Origin: Truepera sp.
Lineage (GTDB): Bacteria; Deinococcota; Deinococci; Deinococcales; Trueperaceae
Direction of reading: 5' to 3'
Assembly: GCA_018333775.1 (NCBI GenBank)
Contig: JAGXSO010000028.1
Coordinates: forward strand, 1-8,016
Length of the DNA stretch: 8,016 nucleotides
Shown here: piece by piece, positions 1 to 4,561 of the stretch
Layout: every line of letters starts with the position of its first letter
How positions within the stretch are numbered: the stretch's first letter is position 1
Program-made: the position numbers and the translations under genes
Notes under the pieces: generated by a model
Told to the model about the DNA's origin: nothing
The model's database searches: none
Seen by the model: the letters and a program-made list of their open reading frames with translations, nothing else

Positions 1-192
1 TCGGAGCGCCTCCTGACTGAATTCACCGTCGATGGCAACACCTTCATGGAGGCTCCGGTACTCGTTACCGCTGCCGACGGCTCGCGCCGCGTGGCCGCCC
101 CAAACGAGTACACCGCCATCCGCTGGACGCTGCTGTTCGCGCTCGAGCCCGGTCAGGAAGAGGTGCTGCTTTACCGGGTTACAGTTCAGTAA
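1..192 (+). CDS. C-terminal end of a probable secreted/surface DUF11-like protein (partial)
   Basis: The frame starting at base 1 is open for 63 codons and ends at TAA 190-192; the gene begins upstream of the window. The visible tail is rich in hydrophobic/aromatic alternation and small residues, with segments such as PVLVTAADG, YTAIRW and EPGQEEVLLYRVTVQ. It looks like a beta-sandwich ending in a 'W-x-L ... L-x-P-G ... YRV-x-V' pattern. That pattern is typical of the last strands of DUF11/conserved-repeat domains in exported proteins of Deinococcota. There is no sortase motif or membrane anchor at the C-terminus. The family assignment rests on a short tail and is tentative; the reading frame itself is well supported by its GC-rich third positions. 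Confidence 0.55.
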   Translation, partial: SERLLTEFTVDGNTFMEAPVLVTAADGSRRVAAPNEYTAIRWTLLFALEPGQEEVLLYRVTVQ

Positions 193-241
193 GTTAAGCG
201 AGACCGGGAGGGCTCCAGTCTCGCTCGGAGGGGTCACGTGT

Positions 242-292
242 CTCTAGGAGGTGTCTTGCCACCACAGGTGGCTCGTGCCCTACTCCCTAGAG
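242..292 (+). other. Nested inverted repeat, possible structured RNA or site
   Basis: The outer arms are CTCTAGGAG (242-250) and CTCCCTAGAG (283-292), which pair with one bulged C. Inside them is a perfect hairpin GCCACC-ACA-GGTGGC (258-272). The two-level arrangement is more structure than expected by chance in 51 bases, but I recognise no RNA family. It could be a small structured RNA, part of an attenuator, or a protein-binding site. Confidence 0.35.
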
Positions 293-346
293 TATAGACT
301 TGCTTCATTAGAGGGCTATGCCAGAGGGCTGAGTTTAATGATAGCC

Positions 347-376
347 TTGGCGCGCACCGCGCCCTTGTGCTATGCT
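347..376 (+). promoter_or_regulatory. Possible rpmB promoter
   Basis: TTGGCG (347-352) and TATGCT (371-376) are separated by 18 bp, each matching four of six sigma70 consensus bases. Transcription would start near 383 and give a leader of about 135 nt before the L28 start. A GGCGCG-CAC-CGCGCC hairpin (349-363) overlaps the -35 and spacer, so it could instead be an operator or a terminator remnant. Confidence 0.35.
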
Positions 377-519
377 CCTTAGGCTTAGAGGCCGTAAGGC
401 TTCTGGTGCGCTACCGAGCATGGAACCGCACCGGTTGTGGCCGATCTGAGAAAAGGTTCTCCCACAGGCTGCAGAGTACGGATAGCTGACGGCTGAGCGC
501 TCTTATTCGGAGGAAGGTT

Positions 520-747
520 ATGGCAAAGGTTTGTGAACTATGCGGCAAGCGGCCGATTGTCCTTAAGGACGTGGTGCGCAGCGGCAAGGCGAAGCGTTTG
601 GGCGGGGTCGGCAAGAACACCACCGGCATCAAGAAGACCTGGAAGTACCCCAACTTGCAGCGGGTCAAGGTCTGGCGCTCCGGCCATGGAGCTACTCAGC
701 GGGTCTGTACCGGGTGCATTCGGGCTGGGCGGACTATTTCAATCTAA
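520..747 (+). CDS. rpmB: 50S ribosomal protein L28
   Basis: A 75-residue, strongly basic protein of the bL28 family, a structural component of the large ribosomal subunit. It starts with MAKVCELCGKRP and contains the family signature RSGKAKRLGGVGKNTTG (about residues 20-36) followed by KYPNLQRVKV. It carries two CxxC pairs (C5/C8 and C63/C66), so it is the zinc-ribbon ('C+') form. The length suits the short bacterial L28 type and lacks the longer C-terminal helix of Thermus L28. The ATG is preceded by AGGAAGG at 5-7 nt, which fixes the start. It is not next to rpmG here. The Rrf2 gene downstream points back at it, with 44 bp between the two stop codons. Confidence 0.95.
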   Translation: MAKVCELCGKRPIVLKDVVRSGKAKRLGGVGKNTTGIKKTWKYPNLQRVKVWRSGHGATQRVCTGCIRAGRTISI

Positions 748-769
748 TCCGCTTCAGTCTAATCCGCCC
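727..769. terminator. Weak bidirectional terminator candidate between convergent genes
   Basis: GGGCGGA (727-733) pairs with TCCGCCC (763-769) across a 29-nt loop that spans the rpmB stop codon. The loop contains the first of two direct copies of TCTAATCCGC (743-752 and 758-767). There is no long T-run on either strand, so termination is an inference from the convergent gene arrangement. Confidence 0.3.
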
Positions 770-791
770 GTGCATGGGCTGGCACTAGCTA

Positions 792-1292
792 TCATTCGTT
801 CTGATAGCGGTTAATGTGCCGTTGCTCGACGTTGGGACTTAGCAAGTGATCAAGGCACAGCGAATAGTCGATCCGTTGTGCAAAGTCAGCCGCCAGATCA
901 GCCACGGTTACTTCAGCTAGAGCCGCCAAGAGTGCGTTGCGCACACGCTTCCAGACAGCGTTGCGGGCATGGCAGCGCTCTTCGACCGCACAAGGCTTGT
1001 GCCAGTTAAGGCTGATGCAGCTTAGCGGCGCCACCGGCCCGTCGATGGCACGCAGGACGTCACGCAGCGTAATCTCTTCAGGCTGCCGCGAGAGGGCGTA
1101 ACCCCCGCCAACCCCTTTTTTTGAACTCACAATACCAACAGCAGAGAGCGTCGCCAGCACCCGCACTAGATACGGCCTAGCCACGCCGGTCGCGTCGCTG
1201 ATTTCGTCCGAGCCCGTCCAGCGCCCAGGCGGCTGAATCCCCAGATAGCCTAGCGCCTGACAAGCGTAGATATCGGTGCTCGAGAGTCGCAT
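792..1292 (-). CDS. Rrf2-family transcriptional regulator, probable Fe-S sensor
   Basis: From the preferred start this is a 166-residue winged-helix protein of the Rrf2 family (IscR/NsrR/RirA/CymR relatives). Residues 1-67 hold the DNA-binding domain: [17 protein letters not shown], the recognition-helix region [20 protein letters not shown], and the glycine-rich wing [10 protein letters not shown]. Then comes [15 protein letters not shown], a family hallmark. C92, C101 and C107 lie in the loop where IscR and NsrR bind a 2Fe-2S or 4Fe-4S cluster; the 8- and 5-residue spacings are close to but not identical with IscR. The frame is open up to 1367, but start 1292 is chosen because conserved Rrf2 sequence begins there and a TATACT -10 box lies five bases upstream. 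Its target is unknown; no isc, suf or nitrosative-stress gene is in the window. Confidence 0.88.
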   Translation of the reverse strand: MRLSSTDIYACQALGYLGIQPPGRWTGSDEISDATGVARPYLVRVLATLSAVGIVSSKKGVGGGYALSRQPEEITLRDVLRAIDGPVAPLSCISLNWHKPCAVEERCHARNAVWKRVRNALLAALAEVTVADLAADFAQRIDYSLCLDHLLSPNVEQRHINRYQNE

Positions 1293-1297
1293 ACCCA

Positions 1298-1303
1298 AGT
1301 ATA
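1298..1303 (-). promoter_or_regulatory. -10 box giving a probable leaderless mRNA for the Rrf2 gene
   Basis: On the minus strand TATACT (plus positions 1303-1298) lies five bases upstream of the ATG at 1292. A normal -10 to start distance puts the first transcribed base at or next to the A of the start codon. No Shine-Dalgarno sequence is visible. Leaderless transcripts of this layout are common in Deinococcota. The best -35-like hexamer, TTGGCG, is only 15 bp away. Confidence 0.55.
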
Positions 1304-1389
1304 GCAAGCTCAAGGGTGCGCCAACTGATGAGCCAGAGAGGGTTCCGCCGTGACGGCTCTTTGACATGCCGGGTTATCAGATTGGGGGT

Positions 1390-1524
1390 CTACCGACCCT
1401 GTTTGCTAGAAGCTAGCAGCAAAGCGAAGTCACCCCTCTTGGCAAGCCCAATCAGCGCAGCCGCACCGATCATTTCAGCCAAAGGGGGACGAATTTTGTC
1501 AGCGTGGCGCTTGACAGCGTCCAT
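1390..1524 (-). CDS. Possible 44-residue orphan protein
   Basis: ATG at 1524 to TAG at 1392-1390 on the minus strand encodes a 44-residue basic/hydrophobic peptide. It begins MDAVKRHADKIRPPLAEM and contains a hydrophobic, alanine-rich central stretch (IGAAALIGLAKRG) that could form one amphipathic or membrane-seeking helix. A TATATG hexamer seven bases upstream could be a -10 box, but this region is also the antisense of the tRNA promoter. There is no Shine-Dalgarno sequence and I recognise no family. It may be a real small gene, the eroded tail of a larger one, or chance. It is the only protein-like signal between 1293 and 1510. Confidence 0.22.
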   Translation of the reverse strand: MDAVKRHADKIRPPLAEMIGAAALIGLAKRGDFALLLASSKQGR

Positions 1525-1539
1525 CCGGCTACATATACT
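1511..1539 (+). promoter_or_regulatory. Strong sigma70 promoter of the tRNA operon
   Basis: TTGACA (1511-1516, perfect -35) and TATACT (1534-1539, five of six -10) are separated by the optimal 17 bp. Transcription should start near 1546, a few bases before the tRNA-Lys 5' end at 1552. The hexamers and spacing are identical to those of the phage early promoter at 3974-4002. Confidence 0.85.
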
Positions 1540-1551
1540 GACAAAGCTGCT

Positions 1552-1627
1552 GGGTCGTTAGCTCAGTTGGTAGAGCAGCTGACTTTTAATCAGCGGGTCA
1601 TAGGTTCGAGTCCTGTACGACCCACCA
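1552..1627 (+). tRNA. tRNA-Lys (TTT)
   Basis: The acceptor arms GGGTCGT (1552-1558) and ACGACCC (1617-1623) pair perfectly, with discriminator A1624 and an encoded CCA (1625-1627). The anticodon stem GCTGA/TCAGC encloses the loop CTTTTAA with anticodon TTT at 1585-1587. The T-arm carries the usual GGTTCGAGTCC. It is the first gene of the tRNA operon. Confidence 0.97.
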
Positions 1628-1631
1628 CTGA

Positions 1632-1706
1632 GGCCCCTTCGACTAGCGGTCAGGTCACCACCCTTTCAAGGTGGCGGCACGGGTTCGAATCCCGTAGGGG
1701 TCACCA
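1632..1706 (+). tRNA. tRNA-Glu (TTC)
   Basis: The acceptor arms GGCCCCT (1632-1638) and AGGGGTC (1696-1702) pair with one G-U at the second position. Discriminator A1703 and an encoded CCA follow. The anticodon stem CCACC/GGTGG encloses CTTTCAA, anticodon TTC at 1665-1667. Only four bases separate it from tRNA-Lys, so the two must be processed from one transcript. Confidence 0.97.
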
Positions 1707-1711
1707 TCATC

Positions 1712-1748
1712 GAGGTATCGTCAGCCGCGCTAACCCAGACGATACCTC
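1712..1748 (+). repeat. Perfect 11-bp inverted repeat between tRNA-Glu and tRNA-Val
   Basis: GAGGTATCGTC (1712-1722) and GACGATACCTC (1738-1748) are perfectly complementary with a 15-nt loop. The hairpin fills most of the spacer between the two tRNAs. It lacks a T-run, so a processing or anti-folding role in the precursor is more likely than termination. Confidence 0.75.
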
Positions 1749-1758
1749 TATGTACTAT

Positions 1759-1833
1759 GGGCGATTAGCTCAGCGGGAGAGCATCCGCCTTACAAGCGGA
1801 GGGTCGCTGGTTCAAATCCAGCATCGCCCACCA
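1759..1833 (+). tRNA. tRNA-Val (TAC), probable phage attachment target
   Basis: The acceptor arms GGGCGAT (1759-1765) and ATCGCCC (1823-1829) are fully paired, with discriminator A1830 and an encoded CCA. The stem TCCGC/GCGGA encloses loop CTTACAA, anticodon TAC at 1791-1793. It is the last tRNA before the integrase gene, and its 3' half is the likely attB/attL core. No second copy of its 3' end occurs in the window, so the other junction must lie beyond 8016. Confidence 0.96.
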
Positions 1834-1863
1834 CTAAAAAGCATGTACCAGACTTAACAACGA

Positions 1864-1895
1864 CGACCCCGCCAACCGCGGGGTCGCGGTCTTAA
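1864..1895 (+). terminator. Terminator-like hairpin after the tRNA operon
   Basis: CGACCCCGC (1864-1872) and GCGGGGTCG (1878-1886) form a perfect 9-bp GC-rich stem with a 5-nt loop. Only a short CTT follows, so it is an imperfect intrinsic terminator. It ends the tRNA transcript and may also insulate it from the convergent integrase operon. Confidence 0.6.
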
Positions 1896-1904
1896 CGAGC
1901 AAAA

Positions 1905-1923
1905 TGCAGGTAAAGTGCAGGTA
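1905..1923. repeat. Tandem TGCAGGTA pair, candidate integrase arm sites
   Basis: TGCAGGTA occurs at 1905-1912 and again at 1916-1923, 11 bp apart, about one helical turn. The pair lies between tRNA-Val and the end of the integrase gene, exactly where attL arm-type sites are expected. The role is inferred from position. Confidence 0.4.
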
Positions 1924-1929
1924 CGGGAC

Positions 1930-3093
1930 TCAGTTTGGCTCGCTACTGGCTCGAGCCGGTAAGAGGTCGGTCATGCTCAAGGCAGCAGCACGGCGGTCAT
2001 CGTCGAAGAGGTGGGTGTATAGGCGCATCGTGAACGCCGGGTTAGTATGTCCTACCTGGTCGGCAATCAACTTGGCGTCTTGACCCTGCTTGCGGCGCAG
2101 CGAGACGTTGAGGTGCCGTAGATCGTGAAGCCTTACCCGTGGCACGCCCGCCTTCTCTTGCAGGGCGTACCAGCTGCGCTCGAGGTTGCGGGGATGGAGC
2201 GCCGTCCCTAGCTCGCTGGTGAACACAAGGTCAACGTCGCGCCAGCGGCTGCCGCCCCACGCTTCCCCTACAAACTCGCGCAGCGCCTGCTGGCGGGCGC
2301 GGTGCTCGTCGAGCACGCTGAGTGCGTCGCTCGAGAGCGCCACCCGCCTTACCCCCTTTGCCGTTTTCGGCGGCGAGAGTACCGGCTTGCCATCAACGAG
2401 GGTGAGCGAGCGCCGCACCATAAGGCTGTCGCCGTGCACGTCTTGCCAGCAAAGGCCGAGTGCCTCGCCGCGGCGCAGTCCGGTGAGGATAACGAGGTAA
2501 AAGAGCGCGTAAAGCCGGTGAGAAGCCGCCACTTCAAGGAAGCGCACCACCTCGTGAGGGGCCCACAGCGTCATCTCGCGCGGAGTCTCTTTTAGCGGGT
2601 CTACTGCCTCAACCGGATTGACCATCACCAGCTGCCAGCGGATCGCCTGCTTCAGGGCACTATAGAGCACCGTCCGACAGATATTCGCCGTGCGCACACC
2701 CACCTGGTCAGCAAGCTCACCGACCATCGTTTGCACCTGAAGCGCAGTGAGCTTACCAAGAGGGGTACGCCCGATAAGTGGGGCGATGCAGCGCGCTACC
2801 GCATCGCGGTAAATTTCAACGGTGCGCGGCTTGACCTGCCTCGCTTTGGTCTCGAGCCAGCGCTCGAGATAGCCGGTCATGGTGAGTTTGTCGGCTTGCA
2901 AGATGCCCGCGTCACGTTGCTTTTTGAGCTGCTCGAGCTTCTCGCGACAGGCCGCTTGCGTCTTGGCGGTCACCGCCTTGTAGCGCGGCTTGCCTTCGCC
3001 GTCGTAGCCCAAGAAGACTTCCCCTTGCCAGCGTCCGTCCTTGCGCTGAAACAGCGCCCCGTCTCCCTTGGCGCGGCGGCGTCTCTTGGCCAT
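1930..3093 (-). CDS. int: Tyrosine-recombinase phage integrase
   Basis: A 387-residue site-specific recombinase that would integrate and excise the element at tRNA-Val. Residues 1-60 are a basic AP2-like arm-binding domain (KGDGALFQRKDGRWQGEV). Residues 65-165 form the SAM-like core-binding domain (TMTGYLERWLETKARQVKPRT). Residues 175-375 are the catalytic domain. All catalytic residues are present: R207 in TGLRRGEALGL, K243 in PPKTAKG, H323 and R326 in LHDLRH, H349 in VGHTNPAFT, and nucleophile Y359 in LYTHLF. Length and domain order are those of an intact phage integrase. The start is supported by AGGAAGG about 8 nt upstream. It is the last gene of a leftward operon, 25 bp after the PIN gene, and its 3' end faces the tRNA. 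Its own activity should be intact even though the prophage is damaged. Confidence 0.95.
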   Translation of the reverse strand: MAKRRRRAKGDGALFQRKDGRWQGEVFLGYDGEGKPRYKAVTAKTQAACREKLEQLKKQRDAGILQADKLTMTGYLERWLETKARQVKPRTVEIYRDAVARCIAPLIGRTPLGKLTALQVQTMVGELADQVGVRTANICRTVLYSALKQAIRWQLVMVNPVEAVDPLKETPREMTLWAPHEVVRFLEVAASHRLYALFYLVILTGLRRGEALGLCWQDVHGDSLMVRRSLTLVDGKPVLSPPKTAKGVRRVALSSDALSVLDEHRARQQALREFVGEAWGGSRWRDVDLVFTSELGTALHPRNLERSWYALQEKAGVPRVRLHDLRHLNVSLRRKQGQDAKLIADQVGHTNPAFTMRLYTHLFDDDRRAAALSMTDLLPARASSEPN

Positions 3094-3118
3094 CGTTCAT
3101 CCCTTCCTGATCTGCGGC

Positions 3119-3526
3119 TTAGCCGTACACGTCAGCGCCCATTAAGCCGAAGTGGTGCCGGTCAAAGGTCAGAATCGAAGCCCCTTCACGGCTGGCCATC
3201 GCCGCGATGGTGGCGTCGGTCAGGGTGAGTCGCTGGTCGCCAAAGCGCCGCAAGGTGGCTCGAGCCTCCTTGACGTGCTCTTCGGTGGGGAGTACCAGGG
3301 TGAACGCATCGAGCGCCCACTGCGCCACCGCGTGCGCCCGACCTGGGTCGGCGGGTTTGCGGGTAATCAGCAGCCGGTGAAGCTCGAGCACCGTAGGCAA
3401 GGGGCAGTGTGCCTTGATACCCTCACGCTCGAGCCGCTCGAAGAGCGCAAGGGCACGCCCGTGGTTCTGGTCGCGCTTATCGACGGTGGCGTACAGCGGC
3501 GTGGTGTCCAGATAGACCGCTTTCAA
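3119..3526 (-). CDS. PIN-domain ribonuclease toxin (VapC-like)
   Basis: A 135-residue single-domain PIN protein, the usual size for a toxin of a type II toxin-antitoxin pair. PIN proteins cleave RNA with a Mg2+/Mn2+ site made of acidic residues. Visible here are D7 in AVYLDTTPLYA, E48 in VLELHRLL, D104 in LTLTDATIAA and D122 in ILTFDRHHF. All four positions are kept, so catalysis is plausible. The ATG overlaps the stop of the upstream HTH gene by four bases, indicating translational coupling and matched dosage, as is normal for antitoxin-toxin operons. The integrase follows after 25 bp in the same direction. It probably acts as an addiction module that keeps the element in the population. The RNA target cannot be predicted from sequence. 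Confidence 0.87.
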   Translation of the reverse strand: MKAVYLDTTPLYATVDKRDQNHGRALALFERLEREGIKAHCPLPTVLELHRLLITRKPADPGRAHAVAQWALDAFTLVLPTEEHVKEARATLRRFGDQRLTLTDATIAAMASREGASILTFDRHHFGLMGADVYG

Positions 3527-3945
3527 CGCTCTCCCCGTGTGCTTTCTTCATACTCCCGTAGCATCGACTCGTTGAGGTAGTCGTCCATGCGAGCGCTGAT
3601 GTCGCCGGGGCTGTCGGGGTCCTCAAAGAGACCGATCAGGTCGCGCCATGAAGGTTTACGCCCCAAGGCTTCGCCCGACAACTCCTGGGCGGCATTGAGG
3701 GCGTCGTGCTCGACTTCGAGAAGGTCTGAAATGTGAACAGGATGGCCGGTGAGGCGCTCGAGGCCCGTTAGAATTGCCTCAAGGCTGTCTCTATTAAGGT
3801 TTTTTGGGCCTTCACCGGTAAAACGGTAAATGGTTTTGGCTCCCCACTGATAACCCTGCTTGATAATCTCACGCTCTACTCGAGCCGCTGTAAGCCCGTG
3901 CTTCTTCAGGTAATCGTCGAACTTCCATTGGACCTTATGAGCCAT
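3523..3945 (-). CDS. XRE/HTH antitoxin-type regulator partnered with the PIN toxin
   Basis: A 140-residue protein from the second ATG at 3945 (an in-frame ATG at 3954 would add three residues). The N-terminal ~75 residues are a Cro/C1-like helix-turn-helix: KFDDYLKKHGLTAARVEREI, the recognition part GAKTIYRFTGEG, and LEAILTGLERLTG-HPVHISDLLE. This 'terminal HTH followed by PVxxxDLLE' layout is common in antitoxins. The C-terminal tail has PSWRDLIGLFEDPDSPGDIS, an acidic segment of the kind that binds PIN toxins. It sits upstream of the PIN gene with a 4-bp overlap. It is also at the leftward edge of the divergent control region, where a phage repressor is expected, and no other repressor is visible. 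It may do both jobs. Neither ATG has a clear Shine-Dalgarno sequence. Confidence 0.8.
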   Translation of the reverse strand: MAHKVQWKFDDYLKKHGLTAARVEREIIKQGYQWGAKTIYRFTGEGPKNLNRDSLEAILTGLERLTGHPVHISDLLEVEHDALNAAQELSGEALGRKPSWRDLIGLFEDPDSPGDISARMDDYLNESMLREYEESTRGER

Positions 3946-3956
3946 AGCAAGCATTA

Positions 3957-3998
3957 GTGTAGTCCATAAATACTTGACAGTCTACCTACACAAGTGTA
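3957..3998. promoter_or_regulatory. Operator-like GTGTA half-sites in the divergent control region
   Basis: GTGTAG at 3957-3962 is inverted as CTACAC at 3986-3991, and GTGTA recurs at 3994-3998, forming TACAC-AA-GTGTA (3987-3998) over the spacer and start of the early -10 box. Three half-sites placed across both divergent transcription starts suit binding by the HTH protein encoded alongside. Binding is inferred, not seen. Confidence 0.5.
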
Positions 3999-4002
3999 TA
4001 CT
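3974..4002 (+). promoter_or_regulatory. Rightward early promoter
   Basis: TTGACA (3974-3979) and TATACT (3997-4002) are 17 bp apart, a near-perfect sigma70 promoter. Transcription should begin near 4009 and give a leader of about 64 nt before the gemA-like gene. The -10 box overlaps the palindrome TACAC-AA-GTGTA, so a bound repressor would block it. Confidence 0.85.
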
Positions 4003-4010
4003 AGATGCTA

Positions 4011-4050
4011 TCTAAGGGGCACGTGCCCGCCAAGACTCGAGCCCCTTAGA
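4011..4050 (+). other. Leader hairpin with internal palindrome in the early transcript
   Basis: TCTAAGGGGC (4011-4020) pairs perfectly with GCCCCTTAGA (4041-4050), a 10-bp stem with a 20-nt loop that starts almost at the first transcribed base. An overlapping 12-bp DNA palindrome GGGCACGTGCCC (4017-4028) could form a competing hairpin. There is no T-run, so this is not a plain terminator. It could stabilise the mRNA end, hide or expose the downstream AAGGGAG ribosome site, or be a protein site. Confidence 0.6.
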
Positions 4051-4072
4051 AACTCACCCAAAGGGAGTCATC

Positions 4073-4390
4073 ATGAACACTAGCACACACCCCCACAACA
4101 GGACCCGCAACCGCGACCTTGCGCGCATCCACGCACTTGCTCGCGACCTCGAGCTTCCCGATGAAGCCTACCGCGCCGTGCTCTATTGCCTCACGGGCAA
4201 GCGGAGCGCCGGGCTGCTCGACGCTGCCGAGCGGCGTAAGGTCGTCGCCTTCATGACCAGCGAGCTGATCGCCAAGCGCCGCGCTGCCTACGCGCATGAA
4301 GTGGTACGCCTTCGGCTCGGCGCTGCGCTGATCAGCGACGAAATGGTCGGGCGAAGCCTTGAGGCACTAGAAGTCCTGGGGGTGGCCTGA
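4073..4390 (+). CDS. GemA-like (Mu gp16-type) early phage protein
   Basis: A 105-residue protein. Residues 10-62 match the phage GemA/gp16 family (DUF1018) pattern: RDLARIHALARDLELPDEAYRAVLYCLTGKRSA, then LLDAAERRKVVAFM. The signature 'IH-x-A-x2-L-x-L-x-D-E-x-Y-R-x2-L-x3-TGK-x-S' is clear. In phage Mu the gene modulates host gene expression and DNA topology; the molecular role in other phages is not established. The usual C-terminal part is short and divergent here. AAGGGAG six bases before the ATG fixes the start. It is the first gene after the early promoter. Its TGA overlaps an ATG (TGATG at 4388-4392), so translation was probably coupled to a following gene. Confidence 0.7.
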   Translation: MNTSTHPHNRTRNRDLARIHALARDLELPDEAYRAVLYCLTGKRSAGLLDAAERRKVVAFMTSELIAKRRAAYAHEVVRLRLGAALISDEMVGRSLEALEVLGVA

Positions 4391-4455
4391 TGGCCGCCCC
4401 TACTGCCTACAATGCCTGCCCTGAGCCTTGGCGAAGGGGAGGTAGCGATGAGTAG
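4390..4455 (+). pseudogene. Possible 21-residue ORF disrupted by a half REP-like repeat
   Basis: An ATG overlaps the gemA-like stop codon (TGATG) in the style of a coupled phage gene, but the frame runs for only 21 codons and most of it is the half repeat at 4414-4439. It may be the start of a lost gene whose remainder was replaced by the repeat. Equally it may be a chance ORF. Confidence 0.2.
4414..4439 (+). repeat. Half copy of a REP-like repeat supplying a ribosome site
   Basis: This segment (core CCTGCCCTGAGCCTTGGCG followed by AAGGGG) matches the right arm of the REP-like palindrome at 6810-6866 and the widespread CCCTGAGC-TTG-TCGAAGGG type. The left arm is absent. Its outer end GAAGGGGAGG is the Shine-Dalgarno region for the small gene starting at 4448. 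Confidence 0.65.
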
Positions 4456-4561
4456 GGCCGCGACCGTCCACTTCACGACCGACCTTGGCGCCAGCATCTC
4501 GGTTGAAACGACCCTTGATAAGGTGCTCGAGGCACTGCGCTACTTCGGCGCCAAGGGGTAA
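4448..4561 (+). CDS. Small phage protein of unknown function (37 residues)
   Basis: ATG 4448 to TAA 4559-4561 encodes a 37-residue acidic peptide starting MSRAATVHFTTDLG and ending EALRYFGAKG. The ATG has an excellent Shine-Dalgarno sequence (GGGGAGG, 6-8 nt away). Codon use is like the neighbouring phage genes and it lies on the same strand between the gemA-like gene and the VRR-NUC remnant. It looks like one beta hairpin (TVHFTTDLGASISVET) plus one helix (TLDKVLEALRYF). I recognise no family. Its last 22 bases overlap, tail to tail, the end of the antisense gene 4540-5124, so its own C-terminus may have been altered by that insertion. Confidence 0.5.
   Translation: MSRAATVHFTTDLGASISVETTLDKVLEALRYFGAKG

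Larger units (their letters stand above)
193..519. other. Structured intergenic region before rpmB
   Basis: These 327 bases hold no convincing gene. From left to right there is an inverted repeat GCGAGAC (198-204) / GTCTCGC (218-224) just after the upstream stop, then a nested stem structure at 242-292, a GGCGCG/CGCGCC hairpin at 349-363, a possible promoter at 347-376 and a leader of about 135 nt before rpmB. None of the hairpins is followed by a clear T-run, so the first is only a weak candidate terminator. Confidence 0.5.

Noticed and set aside
727..769. Strong intrinsic terminator after rpmB
   Set aside because: The stem is short, the loop long and there is no T-run, so it is kept only as a weak candidate.
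1293..1367. 25-residue N-terminal extension of the Rrf2 protein
   Set aside because: Rrf2 proteins begin with the M-R-L-S type segment at 1292, and the promoter -10 box lies inside the extension.
1504..1857. 117-residue plus-strand ORF across the tRNA operon
   Set aside because: It is read through three tRNA genes that fold perfectly, so it is not a protein gene.
1864..1886. Attachment-site core instead of terminator
   Set aside because: The hairpin lies outside the tRNA and is not repeated elsewhere in the window; tRNA-operon termination explains it better.
2731..3228. 165-residue plus-strand ORF opposite the integrase
   Set aside because: It lies antisense to conserved integrase and PIN motifs and has no family features or ribosome site.
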